NCBI GenBank assembly: GCA_003233545.1
Contig: QILZ01000146.1
Span: 1 to 15,755, forward strand
DNA from: Spirochaetales bacterium
GTDB lineage: Bacteria > Spirochaetota > Spirochaetia > SZUA-6
Length of the DNA: 15,755 nt
Direction: 5' to 3'
The position numbers and the translations under genes are program-made. Under the pieces are notes generated by a model. The model had not been told where the DNA came from. It ran no database searches and saw only the letters and a program-made list of their open reading frames with translations. How positions within the stretch are numbered: the stretch's first letter is position 1; each line of letters begins with the position of its first letter. Positions 7,861-14,651 of the stretch are shown here, one piece after another.

Positions 7861-8325
7861 ATGGGAAAATCAGGATATGCAGGTTCAATTAAGGAAATTA
7901 CAAGTCTCTTTAAGGGTCATAATATTCGCCCCTCGATTCAAAGGATCAAGATTTATCAATATATTCTCGAACACAGCAACCACCCGACTGCGGACCGGAT
8001 TTACAGGGCACTTATAAAGACCATTCCGTCTTTATCCAGAACCACGGTATACAATTCCGTAAAAATTCTTGCCGATAACGGCATAATCACAGAGCTGCAG
8101 ATAGAAAACAACGAATTAAAATACGATGCAAATATTAAACCGCATGCACACTTTAAATGCACAATATGCGGAACCATTTATGATATAGAACTTTCGGAAG
8201 CGGATTTTGAATTAATAGATAAAAAAGTAAAGGGAAAAGGGTATCATGTTAAACGCCATAATTTTATCAGTACGGGCATCTGCAGTACCTGTTTTAACCG
8301 CAAAAACTCTTTATACAAGGTATAG
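7861..8325 (+). CDS. perR: PerR-type peroxide-sensing regulator (Fur family)
   Basis: Dimeric metal-dependent repressor that senses hydrogen peroxide by iron-catalysed oxidation of His ligands. The 154 residues have an N-terminal winged helix (recognition region PSLSRTTVYNSVKILADNGI, 56-75) and a C-terminal metal/dimer domain. The candidate sensing ligands H41, D89, H95, H97 and D108 have exactly the spacing of B. subtilis PerR H37, D85, H91, H93, D104. An Asp at the last position, where Fur has Glu, separates PerR from Fur. The structural zinc site is intact (C100, C103, C141, C144). The ATG follows an AAGGA site by about five bases, and an AT-rich palindrome overlaps the promoter. It converges on a nitroreductase and a peroxiredoxin-like selenoprotein gene, consistent with a local peroxide regulon. 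Control of those genes is inference. Confidence 0.88.
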   Translation: MGKSGYAGSIKEITSLFKGHNIRPSIQRIKIYQYILEHSNHPTADRIYRALIKTIPSLSRTTVYNSVKILADNGIITELQIENNELKYDANIKPHAHFKCTICGTIYDIELSEADFELIDKKVKGKGYHVKRHNFISTGICSTCFNRKNSLYKV

Positions 8326-8332
8326 AATAAAC

Positions 8333-8346
8333 AGGGAGCACTCCCT
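8333..8346. terminator. Short hairpin between convergent genes, weak terminator candidate
   Basis: AGGGAG and CTCCCT form an almost loopless palindrome (probably four or five pairs with a four-base loop) in the 45-base gap between the perR stop and the stop of the selenoprotein gene. No T-run follows on either strand, so it is a poor intrinsic terminator; it may still separate the convergent transcripts. Confidence 0.3.
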
Positions 8347-8370
8347 TCACTATATTCAGAATAGTAATCT

Positions 8371-9327
8371 TCAGTTTTCTGTCTGTTTTATCCTATCCGC
8401 TATCTCCTGATAAGATGGGCGGTCGTGGAAATTATTACGTCCTTCACCTATTTTGGCCCACTTTAATAAACCGTCTTTTCCGATAATAAAAGTGCCCGGT
8501 GTATTCGATGTATCGGAATGAATACGCATCTGGAAAGCAACCCCATATACCATGGAAACATAAAAGCCCGAATCAGCGAGAACTGTAATGGAATCCCCGG
8601 CAAGTTCTTTCCAGCTCCCGACCCTGACTTTCTCATGCGGAACAATAAAAACAGGTTTCGTATCCAACTCTTTAAAAATTTCGATATTTTTACGCAAACT
8701 GCGCACCTGCCCGCGGCATACGGGTCATCCGTCACCATAGAGAAAGATAAGAATAATTTTTTTCTTACCAAGGTAATCGGAAAGCGTAAATTTGCTGCCA
8801 TTGCAGCTCCGGAGGGTAAAGTCTGGCGAGGGTGCACCTATTATTATACTTTCTATTTTTTTTTCATCGATAAATACCAGAGATTTAACGGCTTCTTCCT
8901 CCAGTCCGTTTTCTCTCCTTAAAGCTATTCGAATATGGAGCTTAACATCTTTATGTTTTTCTCTTTCAAGAGCATTGTTTAAAACCTCTTTTGCCTCAGC
9001 CGTAAAAATCATTCCCAGACTGTCTGCAGCCAGAAGCCGTACTGTTTCCCAACTATCGTTATAAACAGCATCGGCAAGACCGCCAACCGAAGCATCTGCA
9101 TTTAAAAAACCGAGAGCTCTGCTGCATAGAGCTCTTACCTGCTTATTCGGAGCTTTAAGACCGGCCTCGAGCTCCGGAACAGCTTTTTTATCCTCTAAAA
9201 GTAATTCTTTTAAACTGAGCCCATAAATTTTCCAGCTTTCATCTTCCGGTCTCCTGTAATCTATCCTGTCTGCAGGCCAGCTTTTAGAAAATTCTTCTAA
9301 AATATTTTTGACTTTTGTTTCGTTCAT
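8371..9327 (-). CDS. HEAT-repeat/peroxiredoxin-like fusion, probable selenoprotein (in-frame UGA = Sec201)
   Basis: Predicted thiol/selenol peroxidase or disulfide reductase. The frame from the ATG at 9327 runs 200 codons to a TGA at 8725-8727 and continues in the same frame to 8371, 318 residues in all. Residues about 45-155 are HEAT-like helical repeats. From about 168 the product is an AhpC/TSA-type thioredoxin fold (GAPSPDFTL, then SDYLGKKKIILIFLYGDG), the UGA, then PVCRGQVRSLRKN and a C-terminal part with SDTSNTPGTFIIGKDG and DRPSYQEI typical of redoxins. Relatives have WCPxC where this has G-UGA-PVC, so the UGA replaces the peroxidatic Cys and C204 is the resolving Cys. A SECIS-like hairpin follows. 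It starts 30 bases after the nitroreductase stop, hence is co-transcribed with it. Alternative: a plain nonsense mutation, made unlikely by the exact position and the intact downstream frame. No sel genes are in the window. Confidence 0.85.
8691..8705 (-). promoter_or_regulatory. Candidate bacterial SECIS hairpin downstream of the UGA codon
   Basis: On the transcribed strand TGCGCA pairs with TGCGTA (six pairs, one G-U) around the loop GTT. The loop starts 26 bases after the UGA at 8725-8727 and begins with G. Known bacterial SECIS elements lie within the coding region just after the UGA and carry a G among the first loop bases, which SelB recognises. The stem is short, and an alternative CCCG/CGGG pairing closer to the UGA exists, so the fold needs calculation. 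Confidence 0.6.
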
Positions 9328-9357
9328 ATACTCTTCCCGGCTTAACCCTGTTCCAAT

Positions 9358-9867
9358 CTACCAATGATTGTACGAAAACACCTGTCTGAAAGTTTTTCTC
9401 GGGGCAGGTTCCGGCTCGCTTTCCGTATAGCCGACTAAGAGCAGCATGACAACACGCATGGAATACGGAACCGAAAGAAGCTCCCTGATTTCCTGTTCGT
9501 CATAGGTGGTTATACAGCATGTCCCGAGCCCTTCATGGACTGCCTGGATCATCATAAAAGAAACGGGGAAGGTTAAATCTATCGGATATGCAACCTGGCC
9601 ATTGGGCATCCTGTAATCTATATTCGTAGTACATGCAACAATTATTACAGGCGCCTGTCCGACATGTTCCTGTCCGAAAGCCGCTTCCTTAATTTTCTCC
9701 TGCTTTTTCTTATCGGTTACTACAATAAAACGCCATTCCTGCCTGTTTTTTGCAGACGGAGCCAGCCGGCCCGCTTCCAGTATACTTTCGAGTTTGTCTT
9801 TTCCTACCGGGTCGGACTTAAAATCCATGATACTCTTTCTGTTTAATATTTCAGGAATAACTCGCAT
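9358..9867 (-). CDS. Nitroreductase-family flavoprotein
   Basis: FMN-dependent NAD(P)H oxidoreductase of the small nitroreductase class, cytoplasmic and usually dimeric; substrates are nitroaromatics, quinones or flavins, and the natural one is unknown. From the ATG at 9867 the product has 169 residues, starting MRVIPEILNRKSIMDF. The FMN-binding arginine position in the usual NRRSIR motif is K/S-altered (NRKSIMDF), followed by RLAPSAKNRQEWRFIVV, a GLGTCC segment and the C-terminal VGYTESEPEPAPRK typical of the family. A longer version from 9933 adds 22 residues with no family similarity. It is rejected because a promoter (-35 9898-9903, -10 9875-9880) lies inside it and would place the transcript start at the 9867 ATG. 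It is the first gene of a two-gene operon with the selenoprotein. Confidence 0.9.
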   Translation of the reverse strand: MRVIPEILNRKSIMDFKSDPVGKDKLESILEAGRLAPSAKNRQEWRFIVVTDKKKQEKIKEAAFGQEHVGQAPVIIVACTTNIDYRMPNGQVAYPIDLTFPVSFMMIQAVHEGLGTCCITTYDEQEIRELLSVPYSMRVVMLLLVGYTESEPEPAPRKTFRQVFSYNHW

Positions 9868-9874
9868 CAGCGGA

Positions 9875-9903
9875 ATTATACAGTATCTGTTATAAATTTG
9901 CAA
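9875..9903 (-). promoter_or_regulatory. Promoter giving a leaderless nitroreductase transcript
   Basis: Read leftward, TTGCAA (9903-9898) is followed after exactly 17 bases by a perfect TATAAT (9880-9875). The ATG of the nitroreductase begins seven bases after the -10 box, at the usual +1 position. The mRNA would therefore begin at or one base before the start codon, and no ribosome-binding sequence is seen. Confidence 0.7.
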
Positions 9904-9965
9904 TGAAATATTTATTTGATTCTTAAACTGCAAATATAAATTATCCGCTAAAAGTTAAAACAAGC

Positions 9966-9994
9966 TTGACGTAAAGAATTTCATAAAATATGCT
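9966..9994 (+). promoter_or_regulatory. Promoter of the membrane ectodomain protein, very short leader
   Basis: TTGACG (9966-9971), a 17-base spacer and TATGCT (9989-9994) form a plausible sigma-70 promoter. With +1 near 10000-10002 the leader before the ATG at 10009 would be only 7-9 bases and contains no Shine-Dalgarno sequence. It is divergent from the nitroreductase promoter in the 141-base gap 9868-10008. Confidence 0.5.
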
Positions 9995-10008
9995 TTTGAA
10001 CAAAACAA

Positions 10009-12252
10009 ATGAAAAAGACGCTATACGGTATTCTTATATTATTATTCGTATTCGCGGCCATGCCGGCTGCTTTCTGCCAGAACATCCTTCCGCCGGATGT
10101 AGAGAAGACAATTGCCGATATAAACACAATTCATAGTTTCTATCCGAGGCTGGAAGGTTCCGAAGGTGAAAAAAAACTAATTCGATTTATTACAAAGAGA
10201 CTTGAATTTATACATGCCCGGTACAGTCTGCAGGATTTCAGCGATTCCGACCTTGTTCATTCATTTTCTAAAAATATTGTTGTCGACATACCGGGCAGAC
10301 TAAAGGATACCCTTATACTTGCCGTACCCCTAAACCACAGCAGCAAAGAACCGGAAAAGTACGACGGTTCCATAAATATAGCTGTCGCCCTTGCATTTAT
10401 ACAGCAGCTTATGCACACAAAGCCGCCCGTTTCCGTTAAGGTAGTTTTTCCCGGAGCCGAATACGGAGAAGGCAGCAATTACCCTATGGGAAGCAGATTG
10501 TTTTTAAGAGATTTCGAACCTGATTATAAGGTTGTTGTGGTTTACATGAATATCAGGAAAGCTCCCAGCAGGCTCTATATCGGAGGAGGGGCTAAGGGGA
10601 TAGTTACCCCTTACTGGCTCCTTGACAAAAGTACTACCGCCCTGAAAAAAACCGACATTTATTTTCTGGTCCGCGGAAACGAGAACCAGATTTTCAGAAT
10701 GGGTTTAACCAAAAAAACGACAATAATAGAGCCCTACCTTAAAGCAGACTATCCGGCCATAAGTTTCAGCGGGGAGTATGACAAGATGCCGCCCGACGGC
10801 AGAAAGAATTTTATTTTTTCTTTTAACCTTTTTTTAAATACTCTTCTTAATGAATTCAAATCAGGATTTCCGGAATCGTGGGATAAGCATTACCTTTTTT
10901 TTCAGGCGAAAAATTTCTACTTTATAATTCCCGAGGAGAATTATATTATAATCCTCCTTGTAGTTTTTTTACTATCGATCCTCTATGCCCTGATATTTCC
11001 TGAAAGAATAAAAAGATACGTTAAAACGATAAAAAAAAGTATCTGGACCTTTCCCGTGATCCTCTCCGTAACTTTTGTTATTCTTATCCTTTCTACACTA
11101 ATCCTGGAGGGTATTACCTACCTTCGAAGATTTCCTACTATCTGGGAATACCTGCCGCTTCTTTTCCTGGCGGAAAAAGCCGCTATTGCACTTTTTTTAT
11201 ATGCCGTACTCTACAATATACTTAAGAAACTTCCGTTCTCCCGCAACGGAAGTTTCTACTCTGCATCCGCATTGCTCTTTTTTCTGATCGATACTGTTAT
11301 TCTCGCTGTTATTAATATTTCTTTTACCTATTATTTTTTATGGGCTTTCTTCTTTGCCCTTCTTTTTACCATTTCACCGTACAGGATCATAAAGGTACTT
11401 TTATTCCTCGCATCGCCCTATTGGATTATAAAAGCAACTCTTGAATTATTTACACTCCCTTCCCTGGATTTCTGCAGGGTAGTCCTTTTTTCCAGAATCT
11501 GGGGCAACATTCTGCTTGCCGTTATTATCGTACCCTTCATATTCCTCCTTATTCGTCTCGGTCTTATAGTTCCCCCGGCACGAAGGGCACGAAAAAAGAA
11601 GAAAAGAGGGGCCGATAAGTATAAACGGGTTCGCGATATTGCCATTTTTTTCGGATTCCTATCCTTGTTATTTTTTACATATCTGTTTATATTCTTTAAA
11701 CCTTTTAATGGTAATAATGCACAACCGATTTCGGCTGTAGAGACAATCGACGTCACAAATAAAACCAATAATCTGGTAATAACCAGTCCCGCTCCGATCG
11801 GGGAAGTAGAATACCGCACCGGCAAGAGTACAATCAAAGTAAACACAAAATCGAGGAAATACATTACTCCGGTGCAGGGTATCCCCGGGCTTATACATTT
11901 TACTTCCCAAAGCGTTGCATTTCTTAACAGGAACAACTACGAATTAGAAACGCAGTTAAAAGGAGATCCGTCTAAGGTAGAAGTAGTTATTTCCAGTAAT
12001 AAAGAATTCGTTCTCTATGATGCTAACTTTCCCTTTAAACGGGACAAATCAGGGAAATCTTACAATATTTTTATAGGCGTTAACCCGCCCGTTCCGTTAA
12101 TCCTCCAATTTACCCTGCCCCAGGGTTTTCAGTTTGATATTCGCTTTAAAGTAAATTACAGCAATCCTCCGGTTCCGTTCTCTGTCACGGGAAAAAACAA
12201 AAAGGCCGATGTGGAACTACTGCTCTTCGCAAAACATTCTTTTAAAACATAA
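10009..12252 (+). CDS. Multi-pass membrane protein with degenerate M28-peptidase-like ectodomain
   Basis: 747 residues. A Sec signal peptide (1-23, ending PAAFC) leads to an extracytoplasmic domain (about 28-300) with the arrangement of M28 zinc aminopeptidases: TLILAVPLNHSS (101-112), KYDGSINIAVAL (117-128) and FPGAEYGEGSN (147-157) match the HxD, DN.SG and EE-G strands. Most metal ligands are replaced: the HxD pair reads P.N and the general-base Glu reads Ala, with only D119 and E151 kept. The domain is therefore probably a non-catalytic pseudo-peptidase. About eight membrane helices follow (approx. 313-330, 348-369, 381-402, 417-436, 437-456, 459-480, 499-521, 544-563), with a basic loop RRARKKKKRG (525-534), then a beta-rich C-terminal domain (565-747). 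The layout recalls eukaryotic ERMP1 and the M28-like GAA1 subunit. Function unknown; no close bacterial family could be named. Confidence 0.8.
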   Translation: MKKTLYGILILLFVFAAMPAAFCQNILPPDVEKTIADINTIHSFYPRLEGSEGEKKLIRFITKRLEFIHARYSLQDFSDSDLVHSFSKNIVVDIPGRLKDTLILAVPLNHSSKEPEKYDGSINIAVALAFIQQLMHTKPPVSVKVVFPGAEYGEGSNYPMGSRLFLRDFEPDYKVVVVYMNIRKAPSRLYIGGGAKGIVTPYWLLDKSTTALKKTDIYFLVRGNENQIFRMGLTKKTTIIEPYLKADYPAISFSGEYDKMPPDGRKNFIFSFNLFLNTLLNEFKSGFPESWDKHYLFFQAKNFYFIIPEENYIIILLVVFLLSILYALIFPERIKRYVKTIKKSIWTFPVILSVTFVILILSTLILEGITYLRRFPTIWEYLPLLFLAEKAAIALFLYAVLYNILKKLPFSRNGSFYSASALLFFLIDTVILAVINISFTYYFLWAFFFALLFTISPYRIIKVLLFLASPYWIIKATLELFTLPSLDFCRVVLFSRIWGNILLAVIIVPFIFLLIRLGLIVPPARRARKKKKRGADKYKRVRDIAIFFGFLSLLFFTYLFIFFKPFNGNNAQPISAVETIDVTNKTNNLVITSPAPIGEVEYRTGKSTIKVNTKSRKYITPVQGIPGLIHFTSQSVAFLNRNNYELETQLKGDPSKVEVVISSNKEFVLYDANFPFKRDKSGKSYNIFIGVNPPVPLILQFTLPQGFQFDIRFKVNYSNPPVPFSVTGKNKKADVELLLFAKHSFKT

Positions 12253-12285
12253 ATTTATAGAAAAGGCAAACAGGCCGTTAACCAT

Positions 12286-12314
12286 TTGACAGTTTTTAAT
12301 ACGGTATATAGGAT
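12286..12314 (+). promoter_or_regulatory. Promoter of the secreted HEAT-repeat gene
   Basis: A consensus TTGACA -35 box (12286-12291) is followed after 17 bases by TAGGAT (12309-12314). A better-matching GATAAT at 12312-12317 has a 20-base spacing. The leader would be about 45 bases and includes the AGGAG ribosome site. The rest of the 113-base gap after the upstream gene shows no hairpin terminator. Confidence 0.5.
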
Positions 12315-12365
12315 AATATAACATATTTATGGTGTTTTAATGCACACAAACCAGGAGTAAATAAT

Positions 12366-14651
12366 ATGCGGAAGCTTCTTATTTTATTATTCGCTTTACT
12401 TCCCCTCTTTTATGCAAGCTCAGAGGTAGCGAAAAATCAGCTTACTACCATGCTCGTAAAGATATTTCCGGAAATAAGAAAAGGATACATCGATCTAAAC
12501 CAGAACGGCAAACTCGATACGGATACGGAGATTAACGAAATAATTCCCGAAACAAGTGTTAAGGATTCGATTCTTCAGGCAAAGGAAATCCTTGATTTTA
12601 TTATTCTTAACTATACATATATTCCTCTGGATAAACTTATTTCCGTTCGGAAGGCGCTTACACAGACACAGCAGGCTATCCCCGAATTAATAGCCCTGAA
12701 CTATAAATCAAGAATCGACACTATTGTCAAAAAAAAACGTGAGCTGGAAGCCAATGGTCTGTACCTGACTCCGTCCGCATTAAAAGCAGCTCTTGCAAAG
12801 GAAGATAAATATATAACCACGATGGTACTTGCATACAAAAAAGAAGGAAATAATCTGGAAAAAGGGTTTGCAGATGCAAGAGACAGCCTCTTCGCCATGA
12901 TAGAACAGGGATATCCCCTTCCTCCCTCGTTGGGAGAAGAAGAAAAGGATATCCTGGTAAGTATAATGATTAATACAATCATAAAGGAAGGAACCCAAAA
13001 ACCGGCAAAAGTAAAAGTTGCCATTAAAACTCTCGGAAAGCTGCAGGCAGCATCCGCTGTCAGTTATCTTATAGGTATGATCAATAAACCCGGCCTTCGT
13101 ATAGACAGCATAAGAGCGCTGGGAGAAATCGGCAACGATGAAGCGTTAAAGATTCTCTTAAGCGAACTGAACACCGAAAACGACAGGAGCACAAGAATAG
13201 CGATTATAAACGCAATCGGCAGGATAGGAAGCAGGGCATCCGTAAGCAGACTCTTCTCTCTTTTAAAACCGGATAAGAATGGTAAAATCGATCCGGACAT
13301 ACTTAAAGCCTCCCTGGAGGCTCTTGTAAACACTGCGGATAAGGGTTACCAGGATAGAAATCTGCAGGAAACATTTAAAGATTATTTAACCTCGGCTGAT
13401 CCTAAGCTTAGAATTCTTGCAATTAAAGGACTCTCGAATTTCAATAACCCTGCAACAAGTGAAAAACTCTTTTTATTGTTAAAAAAAGAAAATTCGGAAA
13501 ATGTCAGAATAACCTTAATTAACGCCCTTAATAAATTGAATTTTTCAGGCACCATACCTGCATTTATAGGGATTTTAAGAAAAGATTCTACACCCGACAA
13601 AGAACGTCAGGCAGTTATAAATGCCCTCGGAAACAATAAAAGCGGAGATAAGGCGCTTAATTTTATTATTGCCGCCCTCGGATCGGCCGATAAAAATGTA
13701 CGTGAAACTGCTGCTGCGGCTCTTATCAAACTGTACAAAACACATTCTGACAGTGTTGTCGGTGCATTAAACAGATCACTTGTACGGTCGAAGGATAAAC
13801 AGACACTTACAGCAGGAACCGCGGTACTCGCACAATTAGGCAATGAGAAATCGCTCCCCCTGCTTATCCCCCTTTTATCCAGCCAGTATCCCGAGGTAAA
13901 AAAGAATGTAACATGGGCACTTTACAGGATTCACTCCCGTTCCAATATACGGGCGGTAGATGAACTTAAGAAGCTCGTAAAAAGTGATACGGAATACTTA
14001 TCCGTTCGTATAAATGCAGTAAGGGCACTCGGGGCCATCGGTCTCGATTCTCCGCAGTTAAAAGTATGGGAAACACTTCTCGATGTTATAAAACTCAGAA
14101 GTGATAAATTTACCGCACTGCGTACATTTGCGGTAGAATCGCTCGGGGAACTCAGGGAAGCAAATCCGGCCGTTATAAATACACTCGCAAAAATTGCAGA
14201 ACGGGATCCGAATACGGAAATAAAAAAGACAGCTGTTCTGGCGATTCGTAAAATTGCCGTCGAAGATCAGGATGTGGAAAATTCTCTTGCACGTGTATTT
14301 AAGAAAAACAGTGATATCGAGCTGCGGATCAGGGTACTGGAGGCTCTCGGAGATATGTTTTCTCAGCGTACCGCGGAACTTTCATCCGATATTTTAAAGC
14401 AGGAACTTACCGCTTCGCAGAAGAAACGTATTATATATGCCCTTTATCAGGTAGGCACGAAACCGGAGCTTTCACTTATTATTGATATGGCGCGTGATAA
14501 AGCTCTGACGGACTACATAGAAGCGCTTCTTTCCAATTCTAATACGGATATTCTGCTCCCGCTTATTAATAACAGATTAAGATCGGAAAGCAATAATACG
14601 ATCATTAACATGCTGGAATCTCTCAGTGCGGAGATCGAAGGGAGTTATTAG
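12366..14651 (+). CDS. Secreted HEAT-repeat scaffold protein with a Ca-binding-type loop
   Basis: 761 residues. The first 18 form a signal peptide (MRKLLILLFALLPLFYASS), so the protein is predicted to be exported to the periplasm. Residues 43-54 (DLNQNGKLDTDT) resemble EF-hand or dockerin calcium loops (DxNxNGxxD). A helical region with charged coiled-coil character spans about 65-200. From about 215 to the C-terminus the sequence is built of HEAT/PBS-type repeats, recognised by recurring units such as DSIRALGEIGNDEALKILL, RIAIINAIGRIGSRASVSRL and RTFAVESLGELREANPAVI. Such arrays act as protein-binding scaffolds; no catalytic motif is present. An AGGAG site lies eight bases before the ATG. 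It follows the pseudo-M28 membrane protein on the same strand but has its own promoter. Its last 29 bases overlap the convergent HD-GYP gene. Confidence 0.87.
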   Translation: MRKLLILLFALLPLFYASSEVAKNQLTTMLVKIFPEIRKGYIDLNQNGKLDTDTEINEIIPETSVKDSILQAKEILDFIILNYTYIPLDKLISVRKALTQTQQAIPELIALNYKSRIDTIVKKKRELEANGLYLTPSALKAALAKEDKYITTMVLAYKKEGNNLEKGFADARDSLFAMIEQGYPLPPSLGEEEKDILVSIMINTIIKEGTQKPAKVKVAIKTLGKLQAASAVSYLIGMINKPGLRIDSIRALGEIGNDEALKILLSELNTENDRSTRIAIINAIGRIGSRASVSRLFSLLKPDKNGKIDPDILKASLEALVNTADKGYQDRNLQETFKDYLTSADPKLRILAIKGLSNFNNPATSEKLFLLLKKENSENVRITLINALNKLNFSGTIPAFIGILRKDSTPDKERQAVINALGNNKSGDKALNFIIAALGSADKNVRETAAAALIKLYKTHSDSVVGALNRSLVRSKDKQTLTAGTAVLAQLGNEKSLPLLIPLLSSQYPEVKKNVTWALYRIHSRSNIRAVDELKKLVKSDTEYLSVRINAVRALGAIGLDSPQLKVWETLLDVIKLRSDKFTALRTFAVESLGELREANPAVINTLAKIAERDPNTEIKKTAVLAIRKIAVEDQDVENSLARVFKKNSDIELRIRVLEALGDMFSQRTAELSSDILKQELTASQKKRIIYALYQVGTKPELSLIIDMARDKALTDYIEALLSNSNTDILLPLINNRLRSESNNTIINMLESLSAEIEGSY

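Noticed and set aside
8371..8706. Separate 111-residue redoxin gene starting at a GTG
   Set aside because: The GTG lies inside the active-site helix, seven codons after the UGA in the same frame; a protein starting there would lack the catalytic motif and half the fold.
8463..8837. Open frame of 124 codons on the minus strand
   Set aside because: It is a different frame over the selenoprotein gene, with no recognisable composition or domain; the redoxin frame is clearly the coding one.
9868..9933. 22-residue N-terminal extension of the nitroreductase from an ATG at 9933
   Set aside because: It lacks family similarity and contains a perfect -10 box and a -35 box; the ATG at 9867 starts directly at the nitroreductase fold.
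11418..11936. Minus-strand open frame of 172 codons inside the membrane-protein gene
   Set aside because: It is antisense to a well-formed long gene with signal peptide and helices; no start signal or domain.
14623..14625. TGA end of the HD-GYP gene considered as a second selenocysteine codon
   Set aside because: The following codons run into the antisense of the HEAT gene's end with no redox motif or conserved extension; it is an ordinary stop.
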